This document shows positions 50,773-59,879 of a DNA stretch of 64,000 nt, piece by piece. Position numbers and translations under genes: made by a program. Source of the DNA: Alitiscatomonas aceti (GTDB lineage: Bacteria; Bacillota; Clostridia; Lachnospirales; Lachnospiraceae); contig NZ_JAOQJF010000001.1 in the NCBI RefSeq assembly GCF_025567195.1, positions 124,001 to 188,000 on the forward strand, given 5' to 3'. The number at the start of each line of letters is the position of its first letter. Positions within the stretch are counted from its first letter, which is position 1. Below the pieces are notes generated by a model. It was not told the DNA's origin, did not search any database, and worked only from the letters and a program-made list of their open reading frames with translations.

Positions 50773-51708
50773 CTATTTCCCCCAGTAGGCCTTATTCATG
50801 GTGCACCACAAAACCACCGGACGGGGCAGCCTCCGGTACCGTTTTCCCATGAGAAAGCCCAGGTATTTACACCCGCTGGTATAAATGAGCTTCGGGATCA
50901 GATACGCCTTCCCCGACCTTACAAGGAAGGCCGCCGTCTGCTTTACCATACGGATCCCCTCTCCCTCGGACCGGATGCCGGAGAACACCTCCGGGTGGTC
51001 GGCCTGGGATACCGCCAGATCGAAATTCCTGTGAAACTGCTGGATCCCCGAATAATTATGGGAATGGATCACCCTGGCCCCGGCGGAGTAAAAGACACCG
51101 TATCCCCGTTCCATAGCTCCTGCCGCAAAGATCATATCCTCGTTGAAGATGGTCTTTTTCGTAAAGCCGCCCAGCTCCAGATATACGCTCCGCTTATAGG
51201 CGGCACATACGTTGGAGCAGAAATACGTTTTGATCCCCAGCTCTGGCAGGTCCTCCCTGGTCTTTAACCGGCTTTCCTCCGGATAATTAAAGGCCCTGGT
51301 ATAGCGCTCAATGATCCCGCAGTCCCGGTCCGGAAGCTGACGGCCATAGGCCACAGCCGTGCTTTCCTTCTCCGTAAGACCGCGGACCAGGTTTTCCAGA
51401 AGATACTGGTCTGCCGGAAGGGCGTCGTCGGTCATACAGACACAGATCCCGGCATCCGACTGCCGGATCCCGGCGTCCCTGGTGGCTCCATGGTCAAAGG
51501 TCTCTCTTGTCACATGAAAGACCGAAAGATTTTCCGGCAGACTGTATCCCGTTTCAGAAAGCCACCGGTCCCAGTATGCCTGTTCCGTATTCATGATGAT
51601 ATACCGGTTTACAGGCTGGGTCTGGGCGTCCAGGCGCTTTAAAAGCTCCCCGAACCGTTCCCCCGGCCGGTAAACGGGAATGATCACATCCACAGTTATT
51701 TCCTTCAT
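50773..51708 (-). CDS. Family 2 glycosyltransferase (rhamnosyltransferase-like)
   Basis: 311-residue GT2 enzyme. It starts MKEITVDVIIPVYRPGERFGELLKRL, has the nucleotide-binding/metal motif VCMTDDALPAD, the RDAGIRQ segment and a C-terminal NEDMIFAAGAMERGYGVFYS acceptor motif. HSHNYSG is typical of RfbF-like rhamnosyltransferases. It probably transfers rhamnose or a related sugar from dTDP-sugar. It overlaps the flippase stop by 4 bases (ATGA). Confidence 0.87.
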   Translation of the reverse strand: MKEITVDVIIPVYRPGERFGELLKRLDAQTQPVNRYIIMNTEQAYWDRWLSETGYSLPENLSVFHVTRETFDHGATRDAGIRQSDAGICVCMTDDALPADQYLLENLVRGLTEKESTAVAYGRQLPDRDCGIIERYTRAFNYPEESRLKTREDLPELGIKTYFCSNVCAAYKRSVYLELGGFTKKTIFNEDMIFAAGAMERGYGVFYSAGARVIHSHNYSGIQQFHRNFDLAVSQADHPEVFSGIRSEGEGIRMVKQTAAFLVRSGKAYLIPKLIYTSGCKYLGFLMGKRYRRLPRPVVLWCTMNKAYWGK

Positions 51709-53003
51709 TCTAAATTCCTCTGCTCCGGATTTTTCCGTTTATGTTCCAGGATCCCCGCCAGGTCAATGAGGCCGAACAGCACCATTAAGGCACCGGTCAG
51801 GACCACATAGGCCAGGGCTCCCCCGAAGATCCCGCCCCACCGCACAAAGGGCGTGGAGACCAGGACTGCCATAAGGCTTACCAGGCCGTAGACCCCGAAA
51901 ATATATTTCTGCTTTTTCATGATCACCAGCGAATAATAAAACAGGTTCATGTACGCATTCAGGGCTCCGCCGAAAATGATCAGCACCAGGGCCGGCCGGC
52001 ACTGGGAAAGTCCGGTCCGCAGGTTGGGATACAGAAGGCTTAACACCGGGATCCCCAGAAGCCACGCGCCTCCCACAGCCAGCACCGTCAGGGCCGCGAT
52101 GATCAGAGCGATCCGCTTCTGGATCTTTAAAAACCGCCGGGTCCTCCCCATCTCCCAGGTAAAGGACATTTTCGTAAGATAAGGCCGGATCACGAACCCG
52201 GCCACCAGATTGATGATGCTGGTGGGCATGAAGATGGCTCCGAACACGGCCATATCCCGGTCCGCCATACAGCCCTCAATGGCGTATTTGGACGCGGAAA
52301 AAATATAAAAGTCCAGAACTGCCGAACAGAACAGCAGGATGGTCTCTGCAAAAAGCTCCTGCTTCTTTCCCTTCGCCGATCTCCACTCCACGTTGGGAAG
52401 CTCCCGGATCACCAGCACGTCAAACACCAGGAACCCTGCCGCCTGGGCTCCCACGGCCCACAGGCTGGCGGCGGCCAGATCTTTCGTATACGCCAGGGAA
52501 GCCAGGAATACGCCCACGGAAAGGATCGTCCGGAAAGCGTTGGATTTTCCCGTCAGATAAAGCCGCCCGCCTCTCTGGAATTCCGCCTCATAGGCATCCG
52601 CCAGGGCGTCGATGACCTTATAGACCACCATCAAAAATACCACGGCCGCCTTTTCAAAGGAATAACCATTTAAGAATACGTATCCCATGCCCGTGAGGAC
52701 AGCCGCCCCGCAGGTCAGAAGCCGCAGTCCCAGGTAATCCCCGAAGGAGTATTTTCCTCCCGTGTCGGTGATCTGGAACGGGCGGATCCCGAAATACGCC
52801 ATCATGAACATATGCTGTCCGAAGGTGGTGAAGGCAAAGGTAAAGATCCCTCCGGCATCCTCCCCGGCGATCTGCACCACGGCAATGGAAAGGACCATGG
52901 ATGCAAACGCATACAGGAAGCTTCCGGCCATATTCCATATAATGTCACGTTTTTCCGGATTTTTCGATTTTTTACCTATGATCAGCCGCGATATTAATTC
53001 CAT
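51705..53003 (-). CDS. Polysaccharide flippase-like (MATE/MOP fold) membrane protein
   Basis: 432-residue protein with about 12 transmembrane helices (SFLYAFASMVLSIAVVQIAGE, FGDYLGLRLLTCGAAVLTG, VVYKVIDALADAYEAEFQR) resembling Wzx-type oligosaccharide flippases of the MOP superfamily. The operon also has an ABC exporter, so this protein may flip a lipid-linked intermediate or serve a second glycan. AAGGAG precedes its start, which lies 32 bases inside glf. Confidence 0.8.
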   Translation of the reverse strand: MELISRLIIGKKSKNPEKRDIIWNMAGSFLYAFASMVLSIAVVQIAGEDAGGIFTFAFTTFGQHMFMMAYFGIRPFQITDTGGKYSFGDYLGLRLLTCGAAVLTGMGYVFLNGYSFEKAAVVFLMVVYKVIDALADAYEAEFQRGGRLYLTGKSNAFRTILSVGVFLASLAYTKDLAAASLWAVGAQAAGFLVFDVLVIRELPNVEWRSAKGKKQELFAETILLFCSAVLDFYIFSASKYAIEGCMADRDMAVFGAIFMPTSIINLVAGFVIRPYLTKMSFTWEMGRTRRFLKIQKRIALIIAALTVLAVGGAWLLGIPVLSLLYPNLRTGLSQCRPALVLIIFGGALNAYMNLFYYSLVIMKKQKYIFGVYGLVSLMAVLVSTPFVRWGGIFGGALAYVVLTGALMVLFGLIDLAGILEHKRKNPEQRNLE

Positions 53004-54099
53004 GAAACTCCTTCTTCACACAGGCAAAGGCGGATTCGATCACCTTATCCATATCGTAATATTTGTATTCTGCCAGCCGGCCGCCGAAGATCACGTTTTT
53101 CTCCTCTGCCGCCAGGGCCTCATACCTTTTATACAGCTCCTGGTTCTTTTCGTCGTTGACCGGATAATACGGCTCCATGCCCTCGGTCCACTCCGCCGGA
53201 TATTCCTTTGTGATCACGGTCTTTTCCTGGGTGCCGAACTCAAAATGCTTGTGCTCGATGATCCTGGTATAAGGCGTCTCCCGGTCCGTGTAATTGATGA
53301 CCGCGTTCCCCTGGAAATTATCCGTGTCCAGGACCTCCGTCTCAAACCTCAGGCTGCGGTACTGGAGCCTGCCGAACCGGTAACCGAAATAGCTGTCTAT
53401 GGTTCCCGTATAGACCACCTTTTCTGCCAGAGCGTCGTATTCTTCCTTATTCTCCAGATAATCCGTACCCAGACGCACCTCACAGCCTGCAAACAGCTTG
53501 TCAACGATCACATTATAGCCGCCCATGGGGATCCCCTGGTACAGATCGTTGAAATAATTGTTGTCGTAGGTATAGCGCACCGGGAGGCGCTTGATGATAA
53601 ACGCCGGAAGGTCCTTACATTCCCGTCCCCACTGCTTTTCCGTATAGCCCTTGACCAGCTTCTGGTAGATATGGGTCCCCACCAGGCTGATGGCCTGCTC
53701 CTCCAGGTTTTTGGGCTCGCCCTTTATGACCTTTCTCTGTTCCTGTATGATCTTTTTTGCCTCCTCCGGTGTGGAGATCCCCCACATACGGCTGAAGGTA
53801 TTCATATTAAAAGGCATATTGTACATCTCGCCCTTATAATTGGCCACCGGGCTGTTGGTATAGCGGTTGAACTCAGCCAGGCTGTTGACAAAATCCCAAA
53901 CCTCCCAGCTGCTGGTATGGAAGATATGGGCGCCGTATTTATGGACATGGATGCCCTCGGTCTCTTCACAGTAAATGTTTCCGCCCAGATGATCCCTTTT
54001 TTCCAGCACCAGACATTTTTTTCCCTGTTTTCCTGCAAAATACGCGAACACTCCGGCAAACAGGCCGCTCCCCACCAGCAGATAGTCGTACTGCTTCAT
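52972..54099 (-). CDS. glf: UDP-galactopyranose mutase
   Basis: 375-residue flavoenzyme converting UDP-galactopyranose to UDP-galactofuranose. The FAD fingerprint is YLLVGSGLFAGVFAYFAGKQG (G-x-G-x-x-G form), followed by LEKRDHLGGNIY and YGAHIFHTSS. Mid-domain GKEMYN-like KGEMYNMPFNMNTF and the substrate region YTEKQWGRECKDLPAFIIKRLPVR, recognisable as TEKQWG and LPVRYTYDNNYF, match Glf. It shows the glycan contains galactofuranose. The start follows the lspA-like stop by one base. Confidence 0.95.
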   Translation of the reverse strand: MKQYDYLLVGSGLFAGVFAYFAGKQGKKCLVLEKRDHLGGNIYCEETEGIHVHKYGAHIFHTSSWEVWDFVNSLAEFNRYTNSPVANYKGEMYNMPFNMNTFSRMWGISTPEEAKKIIQEQRKVIKGEPKNLEEQAISLVGTHIYQKLVKGYTEKQWGRECKDLPAFIIKRLPVRYTYDNNYFNDLYQGIPMGGYNVIVDKLFAGCEVRLGTDYLENKEEYDALAEKVVYTGTIDSYFGYRFGRLQYRSLRFETEVLDTDNFQGNAVINYTDRETPYTRIIEHKHFEFGTQEKTVITKEYPAEWTEGMEPYYPVNDEKNQELYKRYEALAAEEKNVIFGGRLAEYKYYDMDKVIESAFACVKKEFHGINIAADHR

Positions 54100-54100
54100 T

Positions 54101-54601
54101 CTACTTTTCCTCCGTTTTCCCGTATAAATCCATGATCAGATCCTTTAAAAAGCCTGCCGCAGTCCCTGCTGCCATCAGAAACGCTCCGGCAAAAATAAAC
54201 AGATCCCCCAAATTAAAGACCACCTTTTTAAGAGCCTTCCACTGGAAGCTGAAATAGTCCACCACATAGCCGCGCTTCATCCGGTCGTAGAGGTTGCTCA
54301 CTCCTCCGGCCAGGGTAAGGGTCAGGGCCAGCTTTTCCAGTATCCTTCCCCGGGTCCCCATGAGGTACGCCCAGGCTCCGGCAAAGGCCGACGTAACACA
54401 TAAGGGCACCAGCTGCACTGCCCTGGATCCCTTTAAGATCCCAAAGGAGAATCCTTCGTTATGGTTTTGGTAAAGCTTTATCTTTCCTTTGGAGATGGCA
54501 AGCTCCCTGGGGAATGTGCCTTTCTCCTCCTTCTCGATCCGGGCCTTGAACGCCTGGTCCAGGAATGTGAGCGTCGTTCCAAACGTCAGAAATCCAAACA
54601 T
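54101..54601 (-). CDS. Signal peptidase II-like (LspA) membrane protein
   Basis: 166-residue membrane protein with four hydrophobic segments. It has the lipoprotein signal peptidase motifs QNHNEGFSFG, GGVSNLYDRMKRGYVVDYF (Asp106, Asp115) and FNLGDLFIFAG (Asp133), so the aspartyl catalytic residues are kept. In bacteria LspA removes lipoprotein signal peptides. Here it is the first gene of a glycan operon, possibly a paralogue serving a cluster lipoprotein or the housekeeping copy. The ATG at 54601 follows AAAGGAG 7 bases upstream. Confidence 0.82.
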   Translation of the reverse strand: MFGFLTFGTTLTFLDQAFKARIEKEEKGTFPRELAISKGKIKLYQNHNEGFSFGILKGSRAVQLVPLCVTSAFAGAWAYLMGTRGRILEKLALTLTLAGGVSNLYDRMKRGYVVDYFSFQWKALKKVVFNLGDLFIFAGAFLMAAGTAAGFLKDLIMDLYGKTEEK

Positions 54602-54631
54602 GGCAAGTCTCCTTTCCGTCCTTATCATCCT

Positions 54632-54660
54632 ATCTTACACTATTTTCCCTGCTCCGTCCA
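54632..54660 (-). promoter_or_regulatory. Promoter of glycan operon
   Basis: Minus-strand TGGACG, 17 bases, TAAGAT, 30 bases before the lspA-like start. Confidence 0.6.
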
Positions 54661-54757
54661 TCTTTTCCGGAGAATCTCCCCTCTGCTTTTCATGTTCTCC
54701 CGTATTTTCACATATAATACAGCAATCGTATGAGCAGCTTTGCACCGGAGTATCAGA

Positions 54758-56464
54758 ATGCCTTGTTCTTACAGCGTCACATCCGAAGACACCGCCGATT
54801 TTATCTCCACATACAGTGCCCTGCCGGAGCAGCTATCTGCCATGACCGGCATCGAATGCATCGATTTTGTCAGCCGCCAGTTCGCCGTGCTCCACATTCC
54901 CATGGACGATCTGGAAAGGCCCATGAATTTTTCCTACTATACCTATTCGGCCATCCCGAAGCTCTATTCCCTCCTGGCCACCGACAGCATGGAGGCCTCC
55001 GGGATCCTTCCCGCCTCCCGGATCCCCGCCTTCGGGAACCAGGGCCAGGGCGTCCTCATCGGCTTCGTGGACACAGGCATCGACTATCAGAATCCCCTGT
55101 TCCGGAAGGCGGACGGAAGCTCCAGGATCCTGGGGATCTGGGACCAGACTCTGGAAACCGGCGCCCCGGATCCGGTAAACGGCTTCCAGGCCCTTTATGG
55201 GACCCAGTATTCCAGAGAGGAGATCGACCAGGCGCTGGCGGCCCCGGATCCCCTGGCCCTGGTCCCGTCTGCCGACGAAAACGGCCACGGCACCTTTCTG
55301 GCGTCTGTGGCAGCCGGAGGAGAGGATCCGGACCAGGATTTTACCGGAGCCGCCCCAAGGGCTTCCATTGCCATGGTAAAGCTGAAGCCCGCCAAGGCGT
55401 ACCTCCGGGATTTTTATCTGATCCGGGAGGGGGCAGATGCCTATCAGGAAAACGATATCATGATGGGCGTCGCTTACCTGCTCCATCTGGCCCGCCGTTT
55501 TTCCATGCCCCTGGTGATCTGCCTGGGGCTGGGGACCAACCAGGGAAGCCATGTGGGAAAATCCCCTCTGGGGCTTTATCTGGATGATATCAATATCTAT
55601 GCCGGGACCGCCGTCATCACAGCGGCAGGCAACGAGACCGGCTACGGCCATCACTACCGGGCCGTCACCAGGCCGGAGGAAACGCTTCAGACTGTGGAGC
55701 TGAACGTGGGAGAAAAGGACAGCGGCTTTTCCATGGAATTCTGGGCCCAGGATGTGGATATCTACCGGGTGGGCTTCATTTCTCCCACAGGAGAGGTGGT
55801 GGATCCGCTCCCCTCCTCCACAGAGGAAGAAAACGTCATCCGGTTCCTGGTGGAGCAGACGGAGATCACAGTTTTTTCCAGCATCGTCAACACGGCCACC
55901 GGAAGCCAGATGGTCTTCATCCGCTTTAAGGATCCCATGCCGGGGATCTGGAACCTTACGGTCTCCAGCGCCTTAAACGTCACCGGAGCCTTCCATATCT
56001 GGCTCCCCAGCCGCGGCTTCATCTCCGACACCACATATTTCCTCCGGCCGGATCCCGATACCCTGGTCACTGGTCCCGGGAATTCCCAGTACGCCCTCAC
56101 GGTCTCTGCCTACGACCATACCACCGGGGGAATCTACATCCATTCCAGCAGAGGGTTCAGCCGGTCCGGCCAGATAAAGCCGGAGCTGGCGGCCCCGGGC
56201 GTCAATATCACCGGAGCCGGCCTCCGTTCCGGCTTCGTACAAAGATCCGGCACCTCCGCCGCTGCCGCCCACGCCGCCGGAGCCGCCGCCATCCTGCTCC
56301 ACTGGGGGATCCTGGAGCGGAACGATCCCTTTATGAACACCTCCGCCATCAAGACCTATCTGATCCGGGGAGCCAAAAGAAATCCAGCGCTCACCTACCC
56401 AAACCGCGAATTTGGGTACGGAACGCTGGATCTCTACCAGGCGTTTTTAAGACTCAGGCTGTGA
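54758..56464 (+). CDS. Subtilisin-like S8 peptidase, clostridial CspB-type
   Basis: 568-residue serine protease with an intact triad: Asp105 (GFVDTGIDYQ), His177 (ENGHGTFLAS) and Ser500 (SGTSAAAAHAAG), plus Asn at AAGNETG for the oxyanion hole. The first 90 residues may be a prodomain; there is no signal peptide. A jelly-roll-like insertion of about 150 residues (310-450) between the His and Ser regions matches clostridial Csp proteases, which cleave pro-SleC during spore germination; other S8 proteins share this layout. The ATG at 54758 has CGGAG 7 bases upstream; a TTG 18 bases earlier is less likely. Its end overlaps the converging clpX-like gene by 18 bases. Confidence 0.85.
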   Translation: MPCSYSVTSEDTADFISTYSALPEQLSAMTGIECIDFVSRQFAVLHIPMDDLERPMNFSYYTYSAIPKLYSLLATDSMEASGILPASRIPAFGNQGQGVLIGFVDTGIDYQNPLFRKADGSSRILGIWDQTLETGAPDPVNGFQALYGTQYSREEIDQALAAPDPLALVPSADENGHGTFLASVAAGGEDPDQDFTGAAPRASIAMVKLKPAKAYLRDFYLIREGADAYQENDIMMGVAYLLHLARRFSMPLVICLGLGTNQGSHVGKSPLGLYLDDINIYAGTAVITAAGNETGYGHHYRAVTRPEETLQTVELNVGEKDSGFSMEFWAQDVDIYRVGFISPTGEVVDPLPSSTEEENVIRFLVEQTEITVFSSIVNTATGSQMVFIRFKDPMPGIWNLTVSSALNVTGAFHIWLPSRGFISDTTYFLRPDPDTLVTGPGNSQYALTVSAYDHTTGGIYIHSSRGFSRSGQIKPELAAPGVNITGAGLRSGFVQRSGTSAAAAHAAGAAAILLHWGILERNDPFMNTSAIKTYLIRGAKRNPALTYPNREFGYGTLDLYQAFLRLRL

Positions 56465-58120
56465 GTCTCCTGCCCCGCGCATGGCAATGCGGGGGCCTCC
56501 TTTTTTCTCCAGATACGCCCTTGTGATGGTCACAGAGCCAATGTTGGAATCCTTTGGGATCTCATACATGATATCCAGCATAAATTCCTCCAGGATCGCC
56601 CGCAGGGCCCTGGCCCCTGTCTCCTTCTTTAACGCTTCCTCTGCGATCCACTCCAGGGCGTCTTCGTCAAAGGAAAGCTCCACCTCATCCATCTTAAGCA
56701 GCTTTTCGTACTGCTTCAGAATGGCGTTTTTCGGCTCCTTTAAGATCCGCACCAGGAACTCCTTTGTCAGCCCCTGGAGGGTCACAGTCACCGGAAGCCG
56801 TCCCAGAAACTCAGGAATCATCCCGAAATTCCGCAGATCCTTATTGGTCACCCTGCTTAGGATGTCCGGATCCTTATCAAACTTATCCTTCAGATCTGCA
56901 TTGAAGCCGATGGACGCCTGTTCCGTCAGACGCTCTTTAATGATGTTCTCCAGATCCGGAAAGGCTCCGCCGCAGATAAAGAGGATATTGTCCGTATTGA
57001 TGGTCTCCATGGGCGTCATGGCATTCTTCTGGTTGGTCCCCACAGGAACCTCCACAGACGCCCCCTCCAGAAGCTTTAAAAGCTCCTGCTGCACCGATTC
57101 CCCGCTGACGTCCCTGGTGCTGGTGGATTTCTTTTTGGCGATCTTGTCGATCTCATCAATGAACACGATCCCCATTTCTGCCCGCTCCACGTCGTTTCCG
57201 GCGGCTGCCAGAAGCTTGGAGATCACGCTTTCAATATCGTCGCCGATATACCCGGCCTCCGTAAGGGAGGTGGCGTCGGCGATGGCCAGGGGCACGTCCA
57301 GAAGCTTTGCCAGGGTCTTGACCAGATACGTCTTGCCGCTGCCGGTGGGCCCGATCATTAAGATGTTGGACTTTTCGATCTCCACATCGGTCCCGAACTG
57401 CTGTGCATCCGGGGACGTATGCTCGAACACCCGCTTATAGTGGTTGTAAACGGCCACAGAGATCACCTTTTTTGCCTGCTCCTGGCCGATCACATACTGG
57501 TCCAGCTTTTCCTTTATGGCATGGGGGGCCGGGATATCCTTCAGCTTAAAAAGCTCCTTTTTCTGGCCCTCTTTCTTTTTCTTCACCCGTTTTTTCCCAG
57601 TGATGGCGTTGAGATCAATCTGGCCGATGGGGATCCCAAAGCCCATATTTCCCCAGGGAAAGCCTCCCTGGTACGGCGCTTCGTCCTCCTCCCCGGCGTC
57701 CGGATCTTCCACCGTCTGAGTCTCCTCCGGCACATTCTCCGGCGTTCCAGGCGTTTTTGGAGCTGTCTCCTTTTTTTCTCCGTTCTCTGGAAGCCCGCCT
57801 CCGGTCTGGTCCTCCGCCTTCTTTTCCCCAGCGTTTCCAGTACCGGCGCTTCCTCCCTTCCCGGGGATATTCTGCCACATTCCCATGGGCATTCCGGCGT
57901 TCCACAGCTGTTCCGGCGTGATCCCGGACAGACGGCTCATATCAAACCCGCTGTTCATGACCGTATCAAAGGCCTTCTGCATACAGTCCCGGCAGATATC
58001 GATGCCGCCGGGCAGCGTGATCATCTTTCCAGCCTTGCTCTCCGGTCTCCGGCAGACGTAGCAGACCTTATCGTATTCGTCCCCGTCGTTTCCATTTATG
58101 TTTTTTTCTCTCTCGTCCAA
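56447..58120 (-). CDS. ClpX-type AAA+ unfoldase with very long linker
   Basis: 557-residue ClpX relative (usual length about 420). Zinc-finger cysteines are at 20, 23, 43 and 46 (VCYVCRRP ... ICRDCMQ). Residues 65-190 are a Pro/Gly/Glu-rich linker ending in a basic patch KKRVKKKKEGQKK. The AAA+ part has Walker A MIGPTGSGKT (257-264), pore loop GYIG (290-293), Walker B VFIDEIDKI (319-327), ASIGF (404-406 IGF, ClpP contact) and sensor-2 GARALR. The start is taken as TTG at 58120 (AAGGAG 7 bases upstream), because the earlier in-frame GTG overlaps a clear promoter. No clpP lies nearby. Confidence 0.88.
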   Translation of the reverse strand: MDEREKNINGNDGDEYDKVCYVCRRPESKAGKMITLPGGIDICRDCMQKAFDTVMNSGFDMSRLSGITPEQLWNAGMPMGMWQNIPGKGGSAGTGNAGEKKAEDQTGGGLPENGEKKETAPKTPGTPENVPEETQTVEDPDAGEEDEAPYQGGFPWGNMGFGIPIGQIDLNAITGKKRVKKKKEGQKKELFKLKDIPAPHAIKEKLDQYVIGQEQAKKVISVAVYNHYKRVFEHTSPDAQQFGTDVEIEKSNILMIGPTGSGKTYLVKTLAKLLDVPLAIADATSLTEAGYIGDDIESVISKLLAAAGNDVERAEMGIVFIDEIDKIAKKKSTSTRDVSGESVQQELLKLLEGASVEVPVGTNQKNAMTPMETINTDNILFICGGAFPDLENIIKERLTEQASIGFNADLKDKFDKDPDILSRVTNKDLRNFGMIPEFLGRLPVTVTLQGLTKEFLVRILKEPKNAILKQYEKLLKMDEVELSFDEDALEWIAEEALKKETGARALRAILEEFMLDIMYEIPKDSNIGSVTITRAYLEKKGGPRIAMRGAGDSQPES

Positions 58121-58162
58121 TTTTTTTCTCCTTCTTGTGAATCCCTCATCTGTCAGAAAACC

Positions 58163-58191
58163 ATTATACGGTATTTTCACCGGGTCTGCAA
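58163..58191 (-). promoter_or_regulatory. Promoter of clpX-like gene
   Basis: Minus-strand TTGCAG, 17 bases, TATAAT, about 40 bases before the TTG start. This excludes the longer GTG-initiated reading. Confidence 0.8.
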
Positions 58192-58493
58192 GAGAGGGGA
58201 AGAAGAATGTATAATTTCCCTGCTATACAGTTAATTCCGCAATCTCACCCATATCGCACGATAAGGTCTGATTCATCCTTTTATCAATCATCATCGACCA
58301 TTGCCTGCCATAACTGACTGGCATAATTCATTGCCGGATCCTTCCGGCTTATACCTTATTACGCACATGGCAGTGAGGTTGTCTGCCAAAAGATGAGCGT
58401 ATATAAATATTATACAAATGAAGCGCGCTGGAACTGACGGGAACAGGAGGGGGGACTTTCTGAGCCTCCCCCAGCTGCCCTTATGTCCGCTTT
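58192..58493. other. Intergenic region without supported gene
   Basis: Contains a small GCCGGA-TCC-TTCCGGC hairpin near 58333. A GGGGGA/TCCCCC hairpin without U-run (58447-58473) may weakly end the DUF4340 transcript. A 14-codon ATG frame at 58391 (MSVYKYYTNEARWN) has no ribosome site; I treat it as chance. Confidence 0.5.
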
Positions 58494-59879
58494 TTACTTA
58501 TTCCCGCCCGATAAAACAATCCCATGGACCGCCTCTGTCAGATCCACTGCCTGGGATCTGGGTACCAGGGACACAGGCTCCCCGTCCACTTCTGCCAGAC
58601 AGTACTCCCCGTCGTAGCGGTACAGGGCCACCGTTACCTGCGGATAGTTTTCGTTATCCAGAAATACTGCCATCCGGATCTCCTCCTTCCCAACGGGCGC
58701 TTCCTCTGTAAAACTTTCTGCCTCCAGGGCCAGCAGTGCATCCAAAAGGGCCGCAGTATCCGTCTCCTCTCCTGCGCATGTCCATTTCCGGTCCGAATCC
58801 TTTCCTCTTGATTCCAGCTGGTACGTCTCTCCCTCCAGAACGACTGTAAGTCCTGTGATGTCGTACCGGTCCGCAGGCAGAACCTCCTGGTGCCGCAGGT
58901 CGTTGTATGTCATTTTCATCAGCTTCTCATAATCGCCGGAAAGCAGCCGGTAGATAATGCCGGACTCTCCCACCCGTGCATAGGCGGTGACCGTCTCATC
59001 ATCCTCTTTTTCCTCCGGATCCCGGCTCACAGAAAGAGTAAATGTCCCGGTCTCCTCTTTTCCATCCTCATTCTCTGTGGTGTACTCGGTCTCCACCACC
59101 AGCTGCGGCTCATCCAGGCCATATCCGGAAAGCTCCTCTTCTGCCGCATTGTAGGAAACGTAATCGGAAAGTCCCAGTCCCATGACGGTGTTTAAGTACG
59201 TTGTCACCCGGCTGGTGTCCAGAGGCAGCGTCTTCTCATCCCGGCTGGTAAAATATATATCCCCGGGGCTGTAAGTGGCTGTGCTGTCCTCTTCATAAAA
59301 AATCTCATAGGCTTCCGGTCCGGTAAAGCGGATCCTTTCCACCTGGTCCATGGCCGGGACCTGGTCGTTTTTAATTACGCTGCTTAAACCGATATTAAAG
59401 GAATCCATAGGATCCTCCTTTACCAGATAGGCGTTGCCGTCTCCAATGGACACATACCGCTCCGAATCCATGGCGCTGAAATCCCCCAGGAGAATTTCAT
59501 AGCTTTCCTCTCCCGCCTCCAGGCGGATGGTACCTTCTGGATCATCCAGGCCGTACTGGCCGTAATCCTCCACATCCTCGATCACAAAGGACACGCCGAA
59601 CTCCTCAAAGATTTCCAGAAGCTCCCCGATCTTCTCCTCGTCCACCGGAAATGCCGCATCCTCATCATATGTCCACATCTCTTCCTTATGAAATGAGAGA
59701 TTCTCCGTTCCCGTCTCCCAGGAGAGAGCTGTCACTGTGTCCGCCGGGATGGTAAGAATGACCGCATCGCTGTTTTTTATCTTTTCTTTCTGTTCTTTCG
59801 TCCGGACCACTCCAAAGGTCACGGCGCAGGCGGCGCACAGGACGCCTGCCAAAAACATTAACCGCTCAGACCGTTTCAT
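58494..59879 (-). CDS. DUF4340 domain protein, ABC-operon accessory
   Basis: 461-residue, mostly extracellular protein with one N-terminal anchor (LMFLAGVLCAACAVTFGVV). The rest is acidic, with repeated DUF4340-type segments (LSWETGTENLSFHKEEMWTY, YGQYGLDDPEGTIRL, LSGYGLDEPQLVVETEY). DUF4340 proteins accompany Gld-like ABC systems; function unknown. Its start overlaps the upstream auxiliary-protein gene by 14 bases, so it is the last gene of the four-gene operon. Confidence 0.87.
   Translation of the reverse strand: MKRSERLMFLAGVLCAACAVTFGVVRTKEQKEKIKNSDAVILTIPADTVTALSWETGTENLSFHKEEMWTYDEDAAFPVDEEKIGELLEIFEEFGVSFVIEDVEDYGQYGLDDPEGTIRLEAGEESYEILLGDFSAMDSERYVSIGDGNAYLVKEDPMDSFNIGLSSVIKNDQVPAMDQVERIRFTGPEAYEIFYEEDSTATYSPGDIYFTSRDEKTLPLDTSRVTTYLNTVMGLGLSDYVSYNAAEEELSGYGLDEPQLVVETEYTTENEDGKEETGTFTLSVSRDPEEKEDDETVTAYARVGESGIIYRLLSGDYEKLMKMTYNDLRHQEVLPADRYDITGLTVVLEGETYQLESRGKDSDRKWTCAGEETDTAALLDALLALEAESFTEEAPVGKEEIRMAVFLDNENYPQVTVALYRYDGEYCLAEVDGEPVSLVPRSQAVDLTEAVHGIVLSGGNK

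Noticed and set aside
54730..55587. 285-codon frame overlapping the S8 peptidase
   Set aside because: Gly/Arg/Pro-rich out-of-frame reading; the peptidase frame has a full catalytic triad.
56447..58180. Longer GTG-initiated ClpX reading
   Set aside because: The extra 20 codons lie across a TTGCAG-17-TATAAT promoter and have no ribosome site; the TTG at 58120 does.
58391..58435. 14-codon ORF MSVYKYYTNEARWN
   Set aside because: No ribosome site, no conserved context; probably chance, though it looks protein-like.
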